14,428 nt of DNA from Baffinella frigidus (GCA_026770585.1 MU646710.1:221552-235979), one strand, 5' to 3'; positions 12,701 to 14,318 are shown, counted from the stretch's first letter. Numbers and translations are program-made. The notes: a model not told the origin generated them from the sequence alone.

Positions 12701-12756
12701 CTCGAGCACGTTGCACTCCAGCGCGTCTCCCCAGGGGCCCCGCGCCCTCGCAGCCT
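3556..12756 (-). CDS. GT10 (alpha-1,3-fucosyltransferase-type) gene, 13 exons S-T-U-X-V-W-Y-Z-N-A-B-C-D
   Basis: GT10 enzymes are Golgi glycosyltransferases that move fucose from GDP-fucose to an acceptor sugar. Joined at the exon limits listed separately, the minus strand reads about 350 residues with every junction in phase. Landmarks in order are a Cys-rich stem (T), LPQKREPHQEW then GE|SS (X|V), GYARHYSDM (W), LFVSNCHSESR (Y), KVDSFGACLN (Z), YTFGLA|VENTREPDYITEKLYE (A|B), LAAGAIPVYLGAPNW (C) and DLAEYLTALARDP (D). These match the GT10 catalytic core, including the donor-binding EN...DYxTEK region. No start codon or membrane anchor was found, so the 5' end is missing or unrecognised. Splicing is inferred and not proven, and it could be a recent pseudogene. 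Confidence 0.85.
3842..3937 (+). repeat. R100 element, intact copy
   Basis: Hairpin 1 is AAGTTGAC (3852) pairing with GTCAACTT (3884), enclosing TGCTGGGTGTGCGGTACAAA. Hairpin 2 (3910-3932) is a perfect 10-bp stem, GGGCTCACCA with TGGTGAGCCC. On the minus strand the segment from GTGAGCCCG to GAGAATAG starts GT and ends AG, like a small intron. Confidence 0.85.
3941..4138. repeat. 198-bp tandem duplication, unit 1
   Basis: Unit 1 matches unit 2 (4139-4336) base for base by eye, except at the last position. Because 198 is divisible by three, a plus-strand frame runs through both units and repeats RAHTELLYTNYFTRRLD. The minus strand of each unit instead carries a decayed exon C fragment (VYLGAPKWRVFFP, 4067-4103), so the plus-strand frame is probably not a gene. 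Confidence 0.93.
4067..4103 (-). pseudogene. GT10 exon C fragment, copy C2
   Basis: The minus strand reads VYLGAPKWRVFFP, against VYLGAPNWREFFP in C1. Upstream the LAAGAIP part is scrambled and a TGA lies in frame. It is duplicated again at 4265-4301 by the tandem repeat. Confidence 0.75.
4139..4336. repeat. 198-bp tandem duplication, unit 2
   Basis: This is the second unit. No difference from unit 1 was seen before its final base, which implies a recent duplication. It contains another decayed exon C fragment at 4265-4301 on the minus strand. Confidence 0.93.
4341..4433 (+). repeat. R100 element
   Basis: It has CGATTCTCAAGATAACATGC, then GGTACAAACCCGTCAAC, GGGAAAGAGCCCGGGCTTACGG and TTGGTGAGCG. 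Both hairpins are recognisable, but hairpin 1 has lost pairing in its left arm (GATAAC for GTTGAC). Confidence 0.75.
4601..4691 (-). CDS. GT10 exon C1
   Basis: The acceptor is AAAACCAG|GTG. It reads VLAAGAIPVYLGAPNWREFF, then PVENAVIDAG, and ends G|GTCTGTC. The exon is 30 codons plus one base, and the leftover G is completed by AG from exon D. LAAGxxPVYLGAPN and the following FxP...VID are the most diagnostic GT10 stretch. The preceding intron is telomere-like (CGAAACCCGTAAAACCAG). Confidence 0.9.
4698..4800 (+). repeat. Telomere-like heptamer array in the B-C intron, block 1
   Basis: Degenerate TTTAGGG-type units (TTTCGGG, GTGTAGGG, TTGAGGG, TTTGGGG) begin three bases from the exon C1 acceptor. 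The array is flanked on its far side by another copy of the exon C start (4808-4843). Confidence 0.85.
4808..4843 (-). pseudogene. GT10 exon C fragment, copy C4
   Basis: The minus strand reads VLAAGAILLYQG, against VLAAGAIPVYLG in C1, then breaks off. It lies between two telomere-like arrays. Confidence 0.75.
4858..5080 (+). repeat. Telomere-like heptamer array in the B-C intron, block 2
   Basis: TTTAGGG-type units with runs of GTGTAGGG near 4920-4945. It ends at the donor side of exon B (minus strand GCATGCTCACCCTAAACCC). Confidence 0.88.
5087..5134 (-). CDS. GT10 exon B
   Basis: The acceptor is CTAAACCAG|GTC. Sixteen codons read VENTREPDYITEKLYE. Together with FGLA from exon A this is the GT10 signature YxFxLAxEN...DYxTEKLYE, which binds GDP-fucose. 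The donor must be GAG|GCATGC to keep frame with exon C, so this would be a GC-AG intron. Alternatively, a normal GT has mutated and this copy is dead. Telomere-like repeats lie on both sides. Confidence 0.88.
5138..5478 (+). repeat. Telomere-like heptamer array in the A-B intron
   Basis: This is the longest array here. It has local runs of one variant: TTTGGGG (5278-5312), TTTCGGG (5314-5340 and 5421-5462) and TTTAGGG (5140-5155, 5218-5240). It begins at the exon B acceptor and ends at a second copy of the same acceptor (5482-5499). Translated frames across it are low-complexity and not genes. Confidence 0.92.
5482..5499 (-). pseudogene. GT10 exon B start duplicate, B2
   Basis: The minus strand reads CTTTGCAG then GTCGAAAACACA, the acceptor plus the first four codons (VENT) of exon B. 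It then runs straight into telomere-like repeat. Upstream it has a better acceptor tract than B1. Confidence 0.8.
5679..5735 (-). CDS. GT10 exon A1
   Basis: The acceptor is TGTGTGCAG|GCC. Nineteen codons read AGQSDVKMLVTSHYTFGLA. The donor is GCG|GTGCAC. SHYTFGLA joined to VENT of exon B gives the canonical YxFxLAxEN. Phase is 0 at both ends. It is the only complete copy of five. Confidence 0.9.
5877..5910 (-). pseudogene. GT10 exon A copy A2, with stop
   Basis: The acceptor TGCGCAG is kept. The third codon is TAG where A1 has CAG. It continues SDVKMLVT and is then cut off. A still shorter relic (acceptor GCGCAG then GCCGGCAG) lies at about 5979-5992. Confidence 0.8.
6047..6113. mobile_element. 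H6 hairpin element
   Basis: An imperfect inverted repeat: CGGTAAGCCGTAGGGCCCCTAGG at the left against CCCTAGGACCGTGCTACAGCCTACCG at the right. It abuts exon copy A3 exactly where A3 loses homology. The core CCTAGG and the TAGGG phrases are reminiscent of H1, but the ends differ. Confidence 0.6.
6114..6151 (-). pseudogene. GT10 exon A copy A3, truncated
   Basis: The acceptor is TGTGTGCAG, then AGQSGVKMLVTS. Homology ends at the H6 hairpin. Confidence 0.8.
6199..6321. mobile_element. H5 long hairpin element
   Basis: Two arms of about 52 bases pair with few mismatches. The left starts CCGGAAAATAGGGAAATTGAG and contains GGAGCCGTTGATGTCCACTTTTGA. The right contains TCAAAAGTGGACATAAACGGCTCC and ends CATTTTCCGG. 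The loop is a short T-rich stretch. It abuts exon copy A4. Confidence 0.8.
6322..6360 (-). pseudogene. GT10 exon A copy A4, truncated
   Basis: The acceptor is TGTGTGCAG, then AGQSDMKMLVTSH. The copy stops at the H5 hairpin. Confidence 0.8.
6380..6780. other. Intron-like stretch, nothing recognised
   Basis: It is AT-richer than its surroundings. A minus-strand frame (about 6780-6662) reads FCKALSTKDGTVARAIASKV. It is protein-like but matches no GT10 block and has no clear splice sites. Confidence 0.35.
6812..6843 (-). pseudogene. GT10 exon N 3'-end duplicate, N2
   Basis: The minus strand GGGGGCTGGGGCACTGGTCAG|GTAACCC matches the end of exon N1 (GGAGGCGCATGGGGAACCGCGCAG|GTCACCC), including the donor followed by telomere-like repeat. 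N2 and N1 flank the array at 6878-6960. Confidence 0.65.
6878..6960 (+). repeat. Telomere-like heptamer array downstream of exon N
   Basis: TTTAGGG, TTGAGGG and TTTCGGG units. On the minus strand the intron begins GTCACCCTAAACCCTAAACC, so the donor GT sits directly against the array. Confidence 0.85.
6962..7018 (-). CDS. GT10 exon N (probable cassette)
   Basis: The acceptor is CCGAAACAG|ACA. Nineteen codons read TQGDVDQVFERGGAWGTAQ. The donor is CAG|GTCACC. Both ends are phase 0, so the reading frame holds with or without it. It falls between the VDSFGxCL block and the YxFxLA block, a loop of variable length in GT10 enzymes. A partial duplicate (N2) supports it being a real exon. Confidence 0.65.
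7051..7173 (+). repeat. R100 hairpin-1 cluster, three copies
   Basis: AAAGTTGACGGTTCTGGTACCAAACGTCAACTT (7054-7086), then a half copy AACTTGACGCTTCTGGTACA, then AAAGTTGACGCTTCTGGTACAAACCCGTCAAC (7132-7163). Only the first hairpin of R100 is present. Confidence 0.7.
7233..7272 (+). repeat. R100 hairpin-1, diverged copy
   Basis: CAGTTGACGTTTTTCTGCCGG followed by AACCGTCAACTTC. The arms GTTGACG and CGTCAAC pair, but the GGTACAAA centre is lost. Confidence 0.55.
7431..7513 (-). CDS. GT10 exon Z
   Basis: The acceptor is GTTGGGCAG|GG. The two bases complete a Gly codon with the G from exon Y. It then reads LMEAMKVDSFGACLNTRTLP and VGLRRRE, and ends at a strong donor GAG|GTATGTG. The block LxxxxKVDSFGxCLN is the conserved GT10 motif that follows the SNC region. 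No duplicate was seen. Confidence 0.92.
7593..7668. mobile_element. H4 hairpin element, copy 1
   Basis: Ends TGCTATCTCAAGGG and CCCCCTGAGATAGCCA are inverted. The inner part GTGAAATTTGATACG and CATAGCTCTACGATGGC resembles the copies in the exon S array. Confidence 0.6.
7865..7973 (-). CDS. GT10 exon Y1
   Basis: The acceptor is TTGTGTGCAG|GTT. It reads VPRSWSLEETEDFKPEADAV, then LFVSNCHSESRTEWLK plus one base, with donor AAAG|GTCTTC. FVSNCxSxSR is the GT10 motif normally written (A)WFVSNCxxxxR. The leftover G joins GG of exon Z to give K-G-LMEAM. It is the only complete copy of exon Y. Confidence 0.92.
8016..8095. mobile_element. H3 hairpin element, copy 1
   Basis: 24-base ends TTCTGGCAGCAAAAATTACT(ACAC) and (GTGC)AGTAATTTTCGTTGCCAGAA are inverted with three mismatches. 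It lies ten to fifteen bases from the broken end of exon copy Y2. Confidence 0.75.
8110..8361 (-). pseudogene. GT10 exon Y copy Y2, interrupted by a foldback insertion
   Basis: Reading the minus strand, the 5' part (8361-8330, acceptor TTTGCAG) gives VPRSWSVEET. A 167-base foldback element follows. The 3' part (about 8155-8112) then gives EGLKPEADAALFVSN and is lost just before the SNC cysteine, near the H3 element. Confidence 0.8.
8163..8329. mobile_element. H7 foldback element
   Basis: Arms 8166-8200 and 8292-8326 are inverted copies of 35 bases with two mismatches. The outer 26 are perfect (AGCCCTCCGAGGTTGCTC...). The loop carries a perfect 18-base palindrome GACCCCAGATCTGGGGTC (8222-8239) and an R100-like hairpin (AAGTTGATGC ... 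TCAACTT, 8251-8282). Confidence 0.85.
8413..8475. mobile_element. H3 hairpin element, degraded copy 2
   Basis: It shares CAACGAAAATTACT at the left, the palindromic centre ACTAGTACTAGTA and a decayed right arm GTGTGTAAAGTAA with the other H3 copies. It sits against the broken end of exon copy Y3. Confidence 0.5.
8482..8548 (-). pseudogene. GT10 exon Y copy Y3, frameshifted and truncated
   Basis: The minus strand starts VPRSGSVEETEG, then shifts by one base before KPEADAVLFVSN. It ends at the same codon as Y2. Confidence 0.78.
8549..8752. other. Intron-like spacer
   Basis: A lone H1-like end, GGTACAGGGGCGTCTCGTTC, lies at 8684-8703 without a partner. Nothing else is recognised. Confidence 0.35.
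8753..8985 (-). repeat. Telomere-like array in reversed orientation
   Basis: The plus strand is C-rich (CCCTAAACC, CCCCTAAATCC, CCTACACCC), opposite to every other internal array in the window. Units are more degenerate than elsewhere. It ends at the exon W donor. Confidence 0.85.
8992..9062 (-). CDS. GT10 exon W
   Basis: The acceptor is GGTGGGCAG|TG. The two bases complete a Val codon with the G from exon V. It then reads MGYARHYSDMHAAYMPSNF and SELQ, with donor CAG|GTACCGG. MGYxRxxSDMxxxYMP corresponds to the GT10 block usually written MSYRRDSDVxxPYG. Phase 0 at its end matches exon Y. Confidence 0.88.
9080..9282. other. V-W intron, non-repeat part
   Basis: No exon or hairpin is visible. 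A short GA-rich patch lies at 9203-9240. Confidence 0.4.
9283..9336 (+). repeat. Telomere-like array, GTGTAGGG-rich
   Basis: A run of TGTAGGG units ends with TTTCGGG. On the minus strand the exon V donor GTACTTGAACCCGAAACCC starts in it. Confidence 0.85.
9342..9399 (-). CDS. GT10 exon V
   Basis: The acceptor is GGATGCAG|AGT. Nineteen codons plus one base read SSHWWPHVETLTDDKRFAT. The donor is ACGG|GTACTTG. Preceded by GE from exon X, it gives the GT10 block W...GESSxxWPH, equivalent to the W...ESPxHxP motif. Confidence 0.88.
9411..9522 (+). repeat. Telomere-like array flanked by exon V edges
   Basis: Six TTTAGGG units are nearly perfect (9411-9448), followed by TTTGGGG, TTGAGGG and variants. 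GCCACCAGTGCGAACTCTGC (9384-9403) on one side and GCCAGCAGTGCGAACTCTAC (9522-9541) on the other are copies of the exon V 5' edge. Confidence 0.9.
9526..9539 (-). pseudogene. GT10 exon V start duplicate, V2
   Basis: The minus strand has an acceptor CCGTAG, then AGTTCGCACTGCTGG, matching the first codons of exon V. It breaks off at the array. Confidence 0.7.
9690..9777 (-). repeat. R100 element
   Basis: CCCCAATTTGGGG is the hairpin-2 remnant. It is followed by CGCTCCAAAGATGACAGCTG, TGTACCACAACAAAACC and ATGTCAAGTTAAGAATAGTC. Confidence 0.75.
9813..9869 (-). CDS. GT10 exon X copy X4 (intact duplicate)
   Basis: The acceptor is AGAGACAG|TTC. Nineteen codons read FTLLKKEEARQEWIEIAGE. The donor is GAG|GTACCC. 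It has the same length and phase as X1 but differs at six residues, with the LPxKRxP motif weakened to LLKKEEA. An R100 copy starts 11 bases from its acceptor. Confidence 0.78.
9881..9977 (-). repeat. R100 element, intact copy
   Basis: TATTTGGTCTCACCAATTTT, then CACCGGGCTCGTTTCC, AAAGTTGACAGCTTTGTACC, and ATGTCAACTTAAGAATAGTC. Confidence 0.85.
10012..10239 (-). pseudogene. GT10 exon X copy X3, split by an insertion
   Basis: The 5' half (10239-10199) has acceptor CCGCAG, then STLPKKKKAH. The 3' half (10045-10016) has TAG, then EWIAIDDE with donor GAG|GTACCC. About 153 bases separate them, and TAGTGC(A/G)CT occurs at both joints. Confidence 0.65.
10256..10320 (+). repeat. R100 element abutting exon X2
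   Basis: GACTATTCCTATGTTGACAT, then TTCGTGGTACAAATCCGTC and AACTTCGGAGCAGAAAAGAC. On the minus strand it starts at the X2 donor (GTCTTTTCTGCTCC) and ends GGAATAG. The hairpin-2 half is absent. Confidence 0.8.
10320..10376 (-). CDS. GT10 exon X copy X2 (intact duplicate)
   Basis: Nineteen codons read FTLPKKREPHQAWIAIDGE, with donor GAG|GTCTTTTC. The acceptor would be CCAAAAG, weaker than CAG. R100 elements in opposite orientation lie immediately on both sides, so the exon is almost exactly the sequence between them. Confidence 0.75.
10381..10474 (-). repeat. R100 element, intact copy
   Basis: Hairpin 2 is GGTCTCGCCAATATCGTGAGACC (10382-10404). Hairpin 1 is CAAAGTTGACAGCTTTGTACC paired with ATGTCAACTTAAG, ending AATAGTC. 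Confidence 0.85.
10521..10586 (+). repeat. R100 element abutting exon X1
   Basis: GACTTTTCCTCAGTTGACAT, then TTCGTGGTACAAATCCGTC and AACTTTGGCGCGGAAAAGAC. The minus strand begins at the X1 donor and ends GAGGAAAAG. It is about 80% identical to the copy at 10256. Confidence 0.8.
10586..10642 (-). CDS. GT10 exon X1
   Basis: The acceptor is CTTCTCACAG|TTC. Nineteen codons read FTLPQKREPHQEWIAIAGE. The donor is GAG|GTCTTTTC. LPxKRxPxQxWI is the N-terminal GT10 block (LPxxRxPGQxWV), and GE joins SSHWW of exon V to form the ES motif. It is the best X copy by motif and splice sites. Confidence 0.87.
10678..10899 (+). repeat. Telomere-like array between exons U and X
   Basis: TTTAGGG and variants. 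The exon U donor GTAAACCCTCAACCCTCAACCC on the minus strand begins inside it. Confidence 0.9.
10902..10946 (-). CDS. GT10 exon U
   Basis: The acceptor is CGAACCCCAG|GTT. Fifteen codons read VRYSGDHLDASWAHV. The donor is GTG|GTAAACCC. Phase is 0 at both ends. It is placed just before the LPxKRxP block, where GT10 enzymes have an 'ADAVVFH'-like strand. Telomere-like arrays form both splice junctions. Confidence 0.8.
10948..11165 (+). repeat. Telomere-like array between exons T and U
   Basis: Phased variant blocks: TTTAGGG (10960-10980), TTTCGGG (11025-11075), TTCAGGG (11095-11132) and TTGAGGG (11140-11163). Its limits are the exon U acceptor and the exon T donor (GTCTGAACCCTCAACCC). Confidence 0.92.
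11169..11286 (-). CDS. GT10 exon T (Cys-rich)
   Basis: The acceptor is TCTCTGGCAG|G. One base completes an Arg codon with AG from exon S. It then reads FILSMRSCSLCGWRGCTHCP, then PLQICPAVPGVPGAEKPIK, with donor AAG|GTCTGAAC. Five cysteines (CxxCxxxxCxxC plus one) suggest a disulfide-bonded or metal-binding stem between anchor and catalytic domain. This region is not conserved across GT10, so the assignment rests on phase, order and a duplicate (T2). Confidence 0.72.
11313..11410 (-). repeat. R100 element
   Basis: It starts GGCTATTTCATCCTACCATT, continues CGGGCTCGTTTTCGC and AAAATTTTGACGAATTTGTA, and ends GTGTCAACTTAAGAATAGTC. Confidence 0.75.
11412..11474 (-). pseudogene. GT10 exon T copy T2, truncated
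   Basis: The minus strand reads FVLSGRSCSLCGYKHCPVS and then TGA. The acceptor is lost (AAACCGG in place of a CAG). A shorter relic of the same acceptor (TTTCTTGCAG then G TTC) lies at about 11575-11600. Confidence 0.72.
11475..11571 (-). repeat. R100 element
   Basis: TTTATTTGGGCTCAGG, GAATTTGGTAAGGGTGG, CGAAAGTTGACGATTTTTTACC and CTTGTCAACTTAAGATAAGTC. Hairpin 2 is decayed. Confidence 0.78.
11614..11713 (-). repeat. R100 element, intact copy
   Basis: Hairpin 2 is GGTGTCACCAATTTGGTGAGACC (11620-11642). It is followed by GGGCTGTTTATCGCTCC, AAAGTTGACGGATGTGTACC and ATGTCAACTTGAGAATAGTC. Confidence 0.85.
11746..11782 (-). CDS. GT10 exon S copy E1, shortened
   Basis: The minus strand reads FLKIYKLGLED with donor CAG|GTGCGA. 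The 5' part is replaced by sequence of hairpin family H4, whose GATAG could act as an acceptor in the same phase. It is the copy nearest exon T. Confidence 0.5.
11784..11836. mobile_element. H4 hairpin element, partial copy 2
   Basis: GACATAGCTTTGTCATAGCAC, then AAAATTCACCCTTAAGATAGC, match the copy at 12166-12241. Its outer left arm merges into exon copy E1. Confidence 0.55.
11927..11980 (-). pseudogene. GT10 exon S copy E2, no acceptor
   Basis: The minus strand reads VLEWHLLKIYKLGPDD with donor CAG|GTGCAC. Upstream, CTGCAACGTG has become CATTATCGTG and no AG precedes it at the right place. Confidence 0.7.
12086..12149 (-). CDS. GT10 exon S copy E3 (intact)
   Basis: The acceptor is GGTGGTTAG|TG. 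It reads LDCNVLKWRLLKIYKLGPDD plus AG, with donor CAG|GTGTGCG. It starts and ends in the same phases as E6 but is 11 codons shorter at its 5' end. It is a plausible alternative to E6. Confidence 0.68.
12166..12241. mobile_element. H4 hairpin element, copy 3
   Basis: The ends GTTATCTTACGGGTAGAATT and CAATCCACCCCTAAGAAAGC are inverted with mismatches. The centre is GCATAGCTTTATCATAGC. Confidence 0.6.
12295..12326. repeat. Perfect 32-bp palindrome inside exon S copy E4
   Basis: GATCTTCAAGCTAGGG is followed with no spacer by its exact complement CCCTAGCTTGAAGATC. The left half is an inverted copy of the exon coding segment in the right half. Confidence 0.95.
12311..12355 (-). pseudogene. GT10 exon S copy E4, stopped by a palindrome
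   Basis: The minus strand reads KCNVLEWRLLKIFKLGP, then TAG created at the palindrome centre in place of the GACGACAG|GT donor region. Confidence 0.8.
12498..12551 (-). pseudogene. GT10 exon S copy E5, with stop
   Basis: The minus strand reads VLE, then TGA where the other copies have TGG (Trp), then RLVKIYKLGPDD. The donor is CAG|GCACGA, with GC for GT. E5 and E6 together with their spacer are a duplicate of E2 and E3 and theirs. Confidence 0.75.
12660..12756 (-). CDS. GT10 exon S copy E6 (full-length)
   Basis: The acceptor is CTCAACCCTAG|AG at the edge of a telomere-like array. Thirty-one codons include WGDALECNVLEWRLLKIYKL and GPDD, ending AG with donor GTGTGCG. AG plus G of exon T makes Arg. 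This is the longest copy. Its place in GT10 is N-terminal to the catalytic core, where the family is not conserved. Confidence 0.7.
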
Positions 12757-12757
12757 C

Positions 12758-13011
12758 TAGGGTTGAGAATTTAGGGTTTAGGGTTGAGGGTTTAGGGTTT
12801 AGGGTTTAGGGTTGAGGGTTGAGGGTTTAGTGTTCAGGGTTCAGGGTTCAGGGTTCAGGGTTTAGGGTTTAGGGTTTAGGGTTTAGGGTTTAGGGTTTAG
12901 GGTTTAGGGTGTATGGTTTATGGTTTATGGTGTAGGGTGTAGGGTTTAGGGTGTAGGGTTGAGGGTGTAGGGTGTCGGGTGTAGGGTTAAGGGTTTAGGG
13001 TTTAGGGTTTA
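12758..13011 (+). repeat. Telomere-like array upstream of exon S
   Basis: It includes a run of about nine near-perfect TTTAGGG units (12855-12910), four TTCAGGG units (12835-12858) and TGTAGGG runs. It ends at GTTTACCCCCC, the complement of a GTAAACCC donor. Confidence 0.92.
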
Positions 13012-13012
13012 C

Positions 13013-13060
13013 CCCCCTCCCCGCTGTGCTGTTCCTCCTCTGTGCGGCTGTTCCCGTTTT
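13013..13060 (-). CDS. Possible 5' exon R
   Basis: A 48-base island between arrays, with acceptor CACCAG and donor GGGGG|GTAAACCC on the minus strand. In the phase needed by exon S it reads NGNSRTEEEQHSGEG, a hydrophilic low-complexity stretch that would suit a stem region. No duplicate or family match supports it. Confidence 0.35.
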
Positions 13061-13145
13061 CTGGTGTAGGGACTAGGGTTTAGGGTTCAGGGGGGATTAA
13101 GGTTTGTCGTGGACAGGCCCGCCTCGGAACTGTCGATTTAATGCG

Positions 13146-13272
13146 GAAACGGTTTTGATTTAAAACCACTAGATTCAATGAAAATTACTACACGAATGCT
13201 TTAATAGTACTAGTAAAACTCATTGTGTGTAGTAAATTTCATTGCCAGAAAGTTTTAAATGAAAACCGTTTC
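13146..13272. mobile_element. H3 hairpin element, copy 3 (longest)
   Basis: Arms of about 52 bases: GAAACGGTTTTGATTTAAAAC ... CAATGAAAATTACTACACG on the left and GTGTAGTAAATTTCATTGCC ... GTTTTAAATGAAAACCGTTTC on the right. The centre is TAGTACTAGTA. The inner 25 bases are shared with the copy at 8016-8095. Confidence 0.8.
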
Positions 13273-13309
13273 TCTACGAGATTCGGGACGGTCCCGTCTG
13301 GTGTCCTTC

Positions 13310-13803
13310 TGGTTTAGGGATTGGGGATTGGGGATTGGGGATTGGGGTGGAGCGTGAAGGGTGCAGGGTTGGGGTTAAGGTTTGGTTCAGGGTTGGGGAT
13401 AAGGTTCAGGGTCAAGGTGTCTGGAGTGGGGTTTCCTGCCTTGTGGGTTCAGGGTGCAGGGTTCAGGGTTGGGGCTAAGGTTCAGGGTTTGTGGTTTAGG
13501 GTTTGAGGTTAGAGTTTGGAAGGTTTATGCCGTAGGGTGTCCTGCCTTGTGGCTTCAGGGTTCAGGGCTAGGGATAAGGTTTAGGGTTGAGGGGTTGGAA
13601 GGTTTCTGGAGCAGAGGTTCTTGCCTTGTGGTGAGCAGGTACGGATGCGCCCGCTGTCAACCCCCGGTTGCCGTTTCGGGTCCCACCTGCTTTCGGCTTT
13701 CGGGTTTGGGGTTTGGAGTTTGGGGTTTGGGTTTTGGGGTTTGGGGTTTGGGGGTTGGGGGTTAGGGTTGAGGGGTTAGGGTTCTGGGTTTCGTGTTTAG
13801 GGT

Positions 13804-13835
<32 letters not shown>

Positions 13836-13866
13836 GGTTTAGGGTTCAGGGGTTAGGGCTTAGAAT
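13310..13866 (+). repeat. Telomere-like and G-rich degenerate arrays
   Basis: GGGATTGGGGATTGGGGATT (13318-13345), TTCAGGG and TTAAGG phrases, TTTGGGG runs (13703-13755) and TTGAGGG runs (13800-13838). A repeated phrase, TTCCTGCCTTGTGG or similar (13433, 13540, 13619), marks a diffuse period of about 80-105 bases. Open frames here are Gly/Val/Phe low-complexity and not genes. Confidence 0.85.
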
Positions 13867-13885
13867 TTAGAATTGGAAAGGGCGC

Positions 13886-13936
13886 GGCACCCAGCGTCTC
13901 GCGGCCTGAAACACGTGCCCTACCCTCGGTCGGGGA
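13886..13936 (-). pseudogene. Exon-like unit Q, copy 1
   Basis: The plus strand GGCACCCAGCGTCTCGCGGC, then GAAACACGTGCCC. The minus strand ends GACGCTGG|GTGCC, a possible donor. The 5' half differs from the other copies. Confidence 0.5.
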
Positions 13937-13946
13937 AACGGACTAT

Positions 13947-13990
13947 CCTGAAGTTGACGTCGTGGGTGCGTCGTGCAAATTCGTCAACTC
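13947..13990 (+). repeat. R100 hairpin-1 copy
   Basis: CTATCCTGAAGTTGACGTCG, then GTGCAAATTCGTCAACTC. It sits directly between Q copies 1 and 2. Confidence 0.65.
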
Positions 13991-14010
13991 TTGCGTGGCT
14001 GGGTTTAGGG

Positions 14011-14066
14011 CCATCCAGTGTCTCGTCGCCCGAAACACGCGCCCCGCCACTTTCTCCTCTGGGAAC
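14011..14066 (-). pseudogene. Exon-like unit Q, copy 2
   Basis: The minus strand reads KWRGACFGRRDTG in one frame or KVAGRVFRATRHW in another. One base has been added or lost upstream relative to copy 4, and the donor has changed to TGG|ATGG. Confidence 0.5.
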
Positions 14067-14146
14067 TGCTTTAGGAATTAGGGTGATTTCTTTCGTAAAG
14101 TGGCCGATCCGTGGTACCAAGTATAGAAGTGGGAGGTGTAGGGTTT

Positions 14147-14203
14147 GGCACCCAGCGTCTCATCGACCAAAACACGTACCCCGCCACTTCTCCTCCGGGA
14201 ACC
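14147..14203 (-). pseudogene. Exon-like unit Q, copy 3
   Basis: The minus strand reads FPEEKWRGTCFGR and then TGA in one frame. The other frame, GGEVAGYVFWSMRRW, stays open. The donor GCTGG|GTGCC is kept and followed by AAACCCTACACC telomere-like repeat. Confidence 0.5.
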
Positions 14204-14240
14204 GTACATCGGTTAGAACATCCGTCAAAAAAATGCAATG

Positions 14241-14271
14241 GCCCTACGGATGGCCTACCGTAGGGACCTGG
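14241..14271. repeat. Short hairpin CCCTACGG / CCGTAGGG
   Basis: An 8-bp perfect stem with loop ATGGCCTA, lying between Q copies 3 and 4. The sequence recalls the cores of H1 and H6. Confidence 0.6.
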
Positions 14272-14318
14272 AGGATTGTAAAGCAATGATTCTGAGTGTA
14301 GGGTGTAGGGTTTGGCAC

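Noticed and set aside
13321-13765. Gly/Phe/Val-rich frames
   Set aside because: These are translations of degenerate telomere-like heptamers, as are similar frames at 5355 and 6875.
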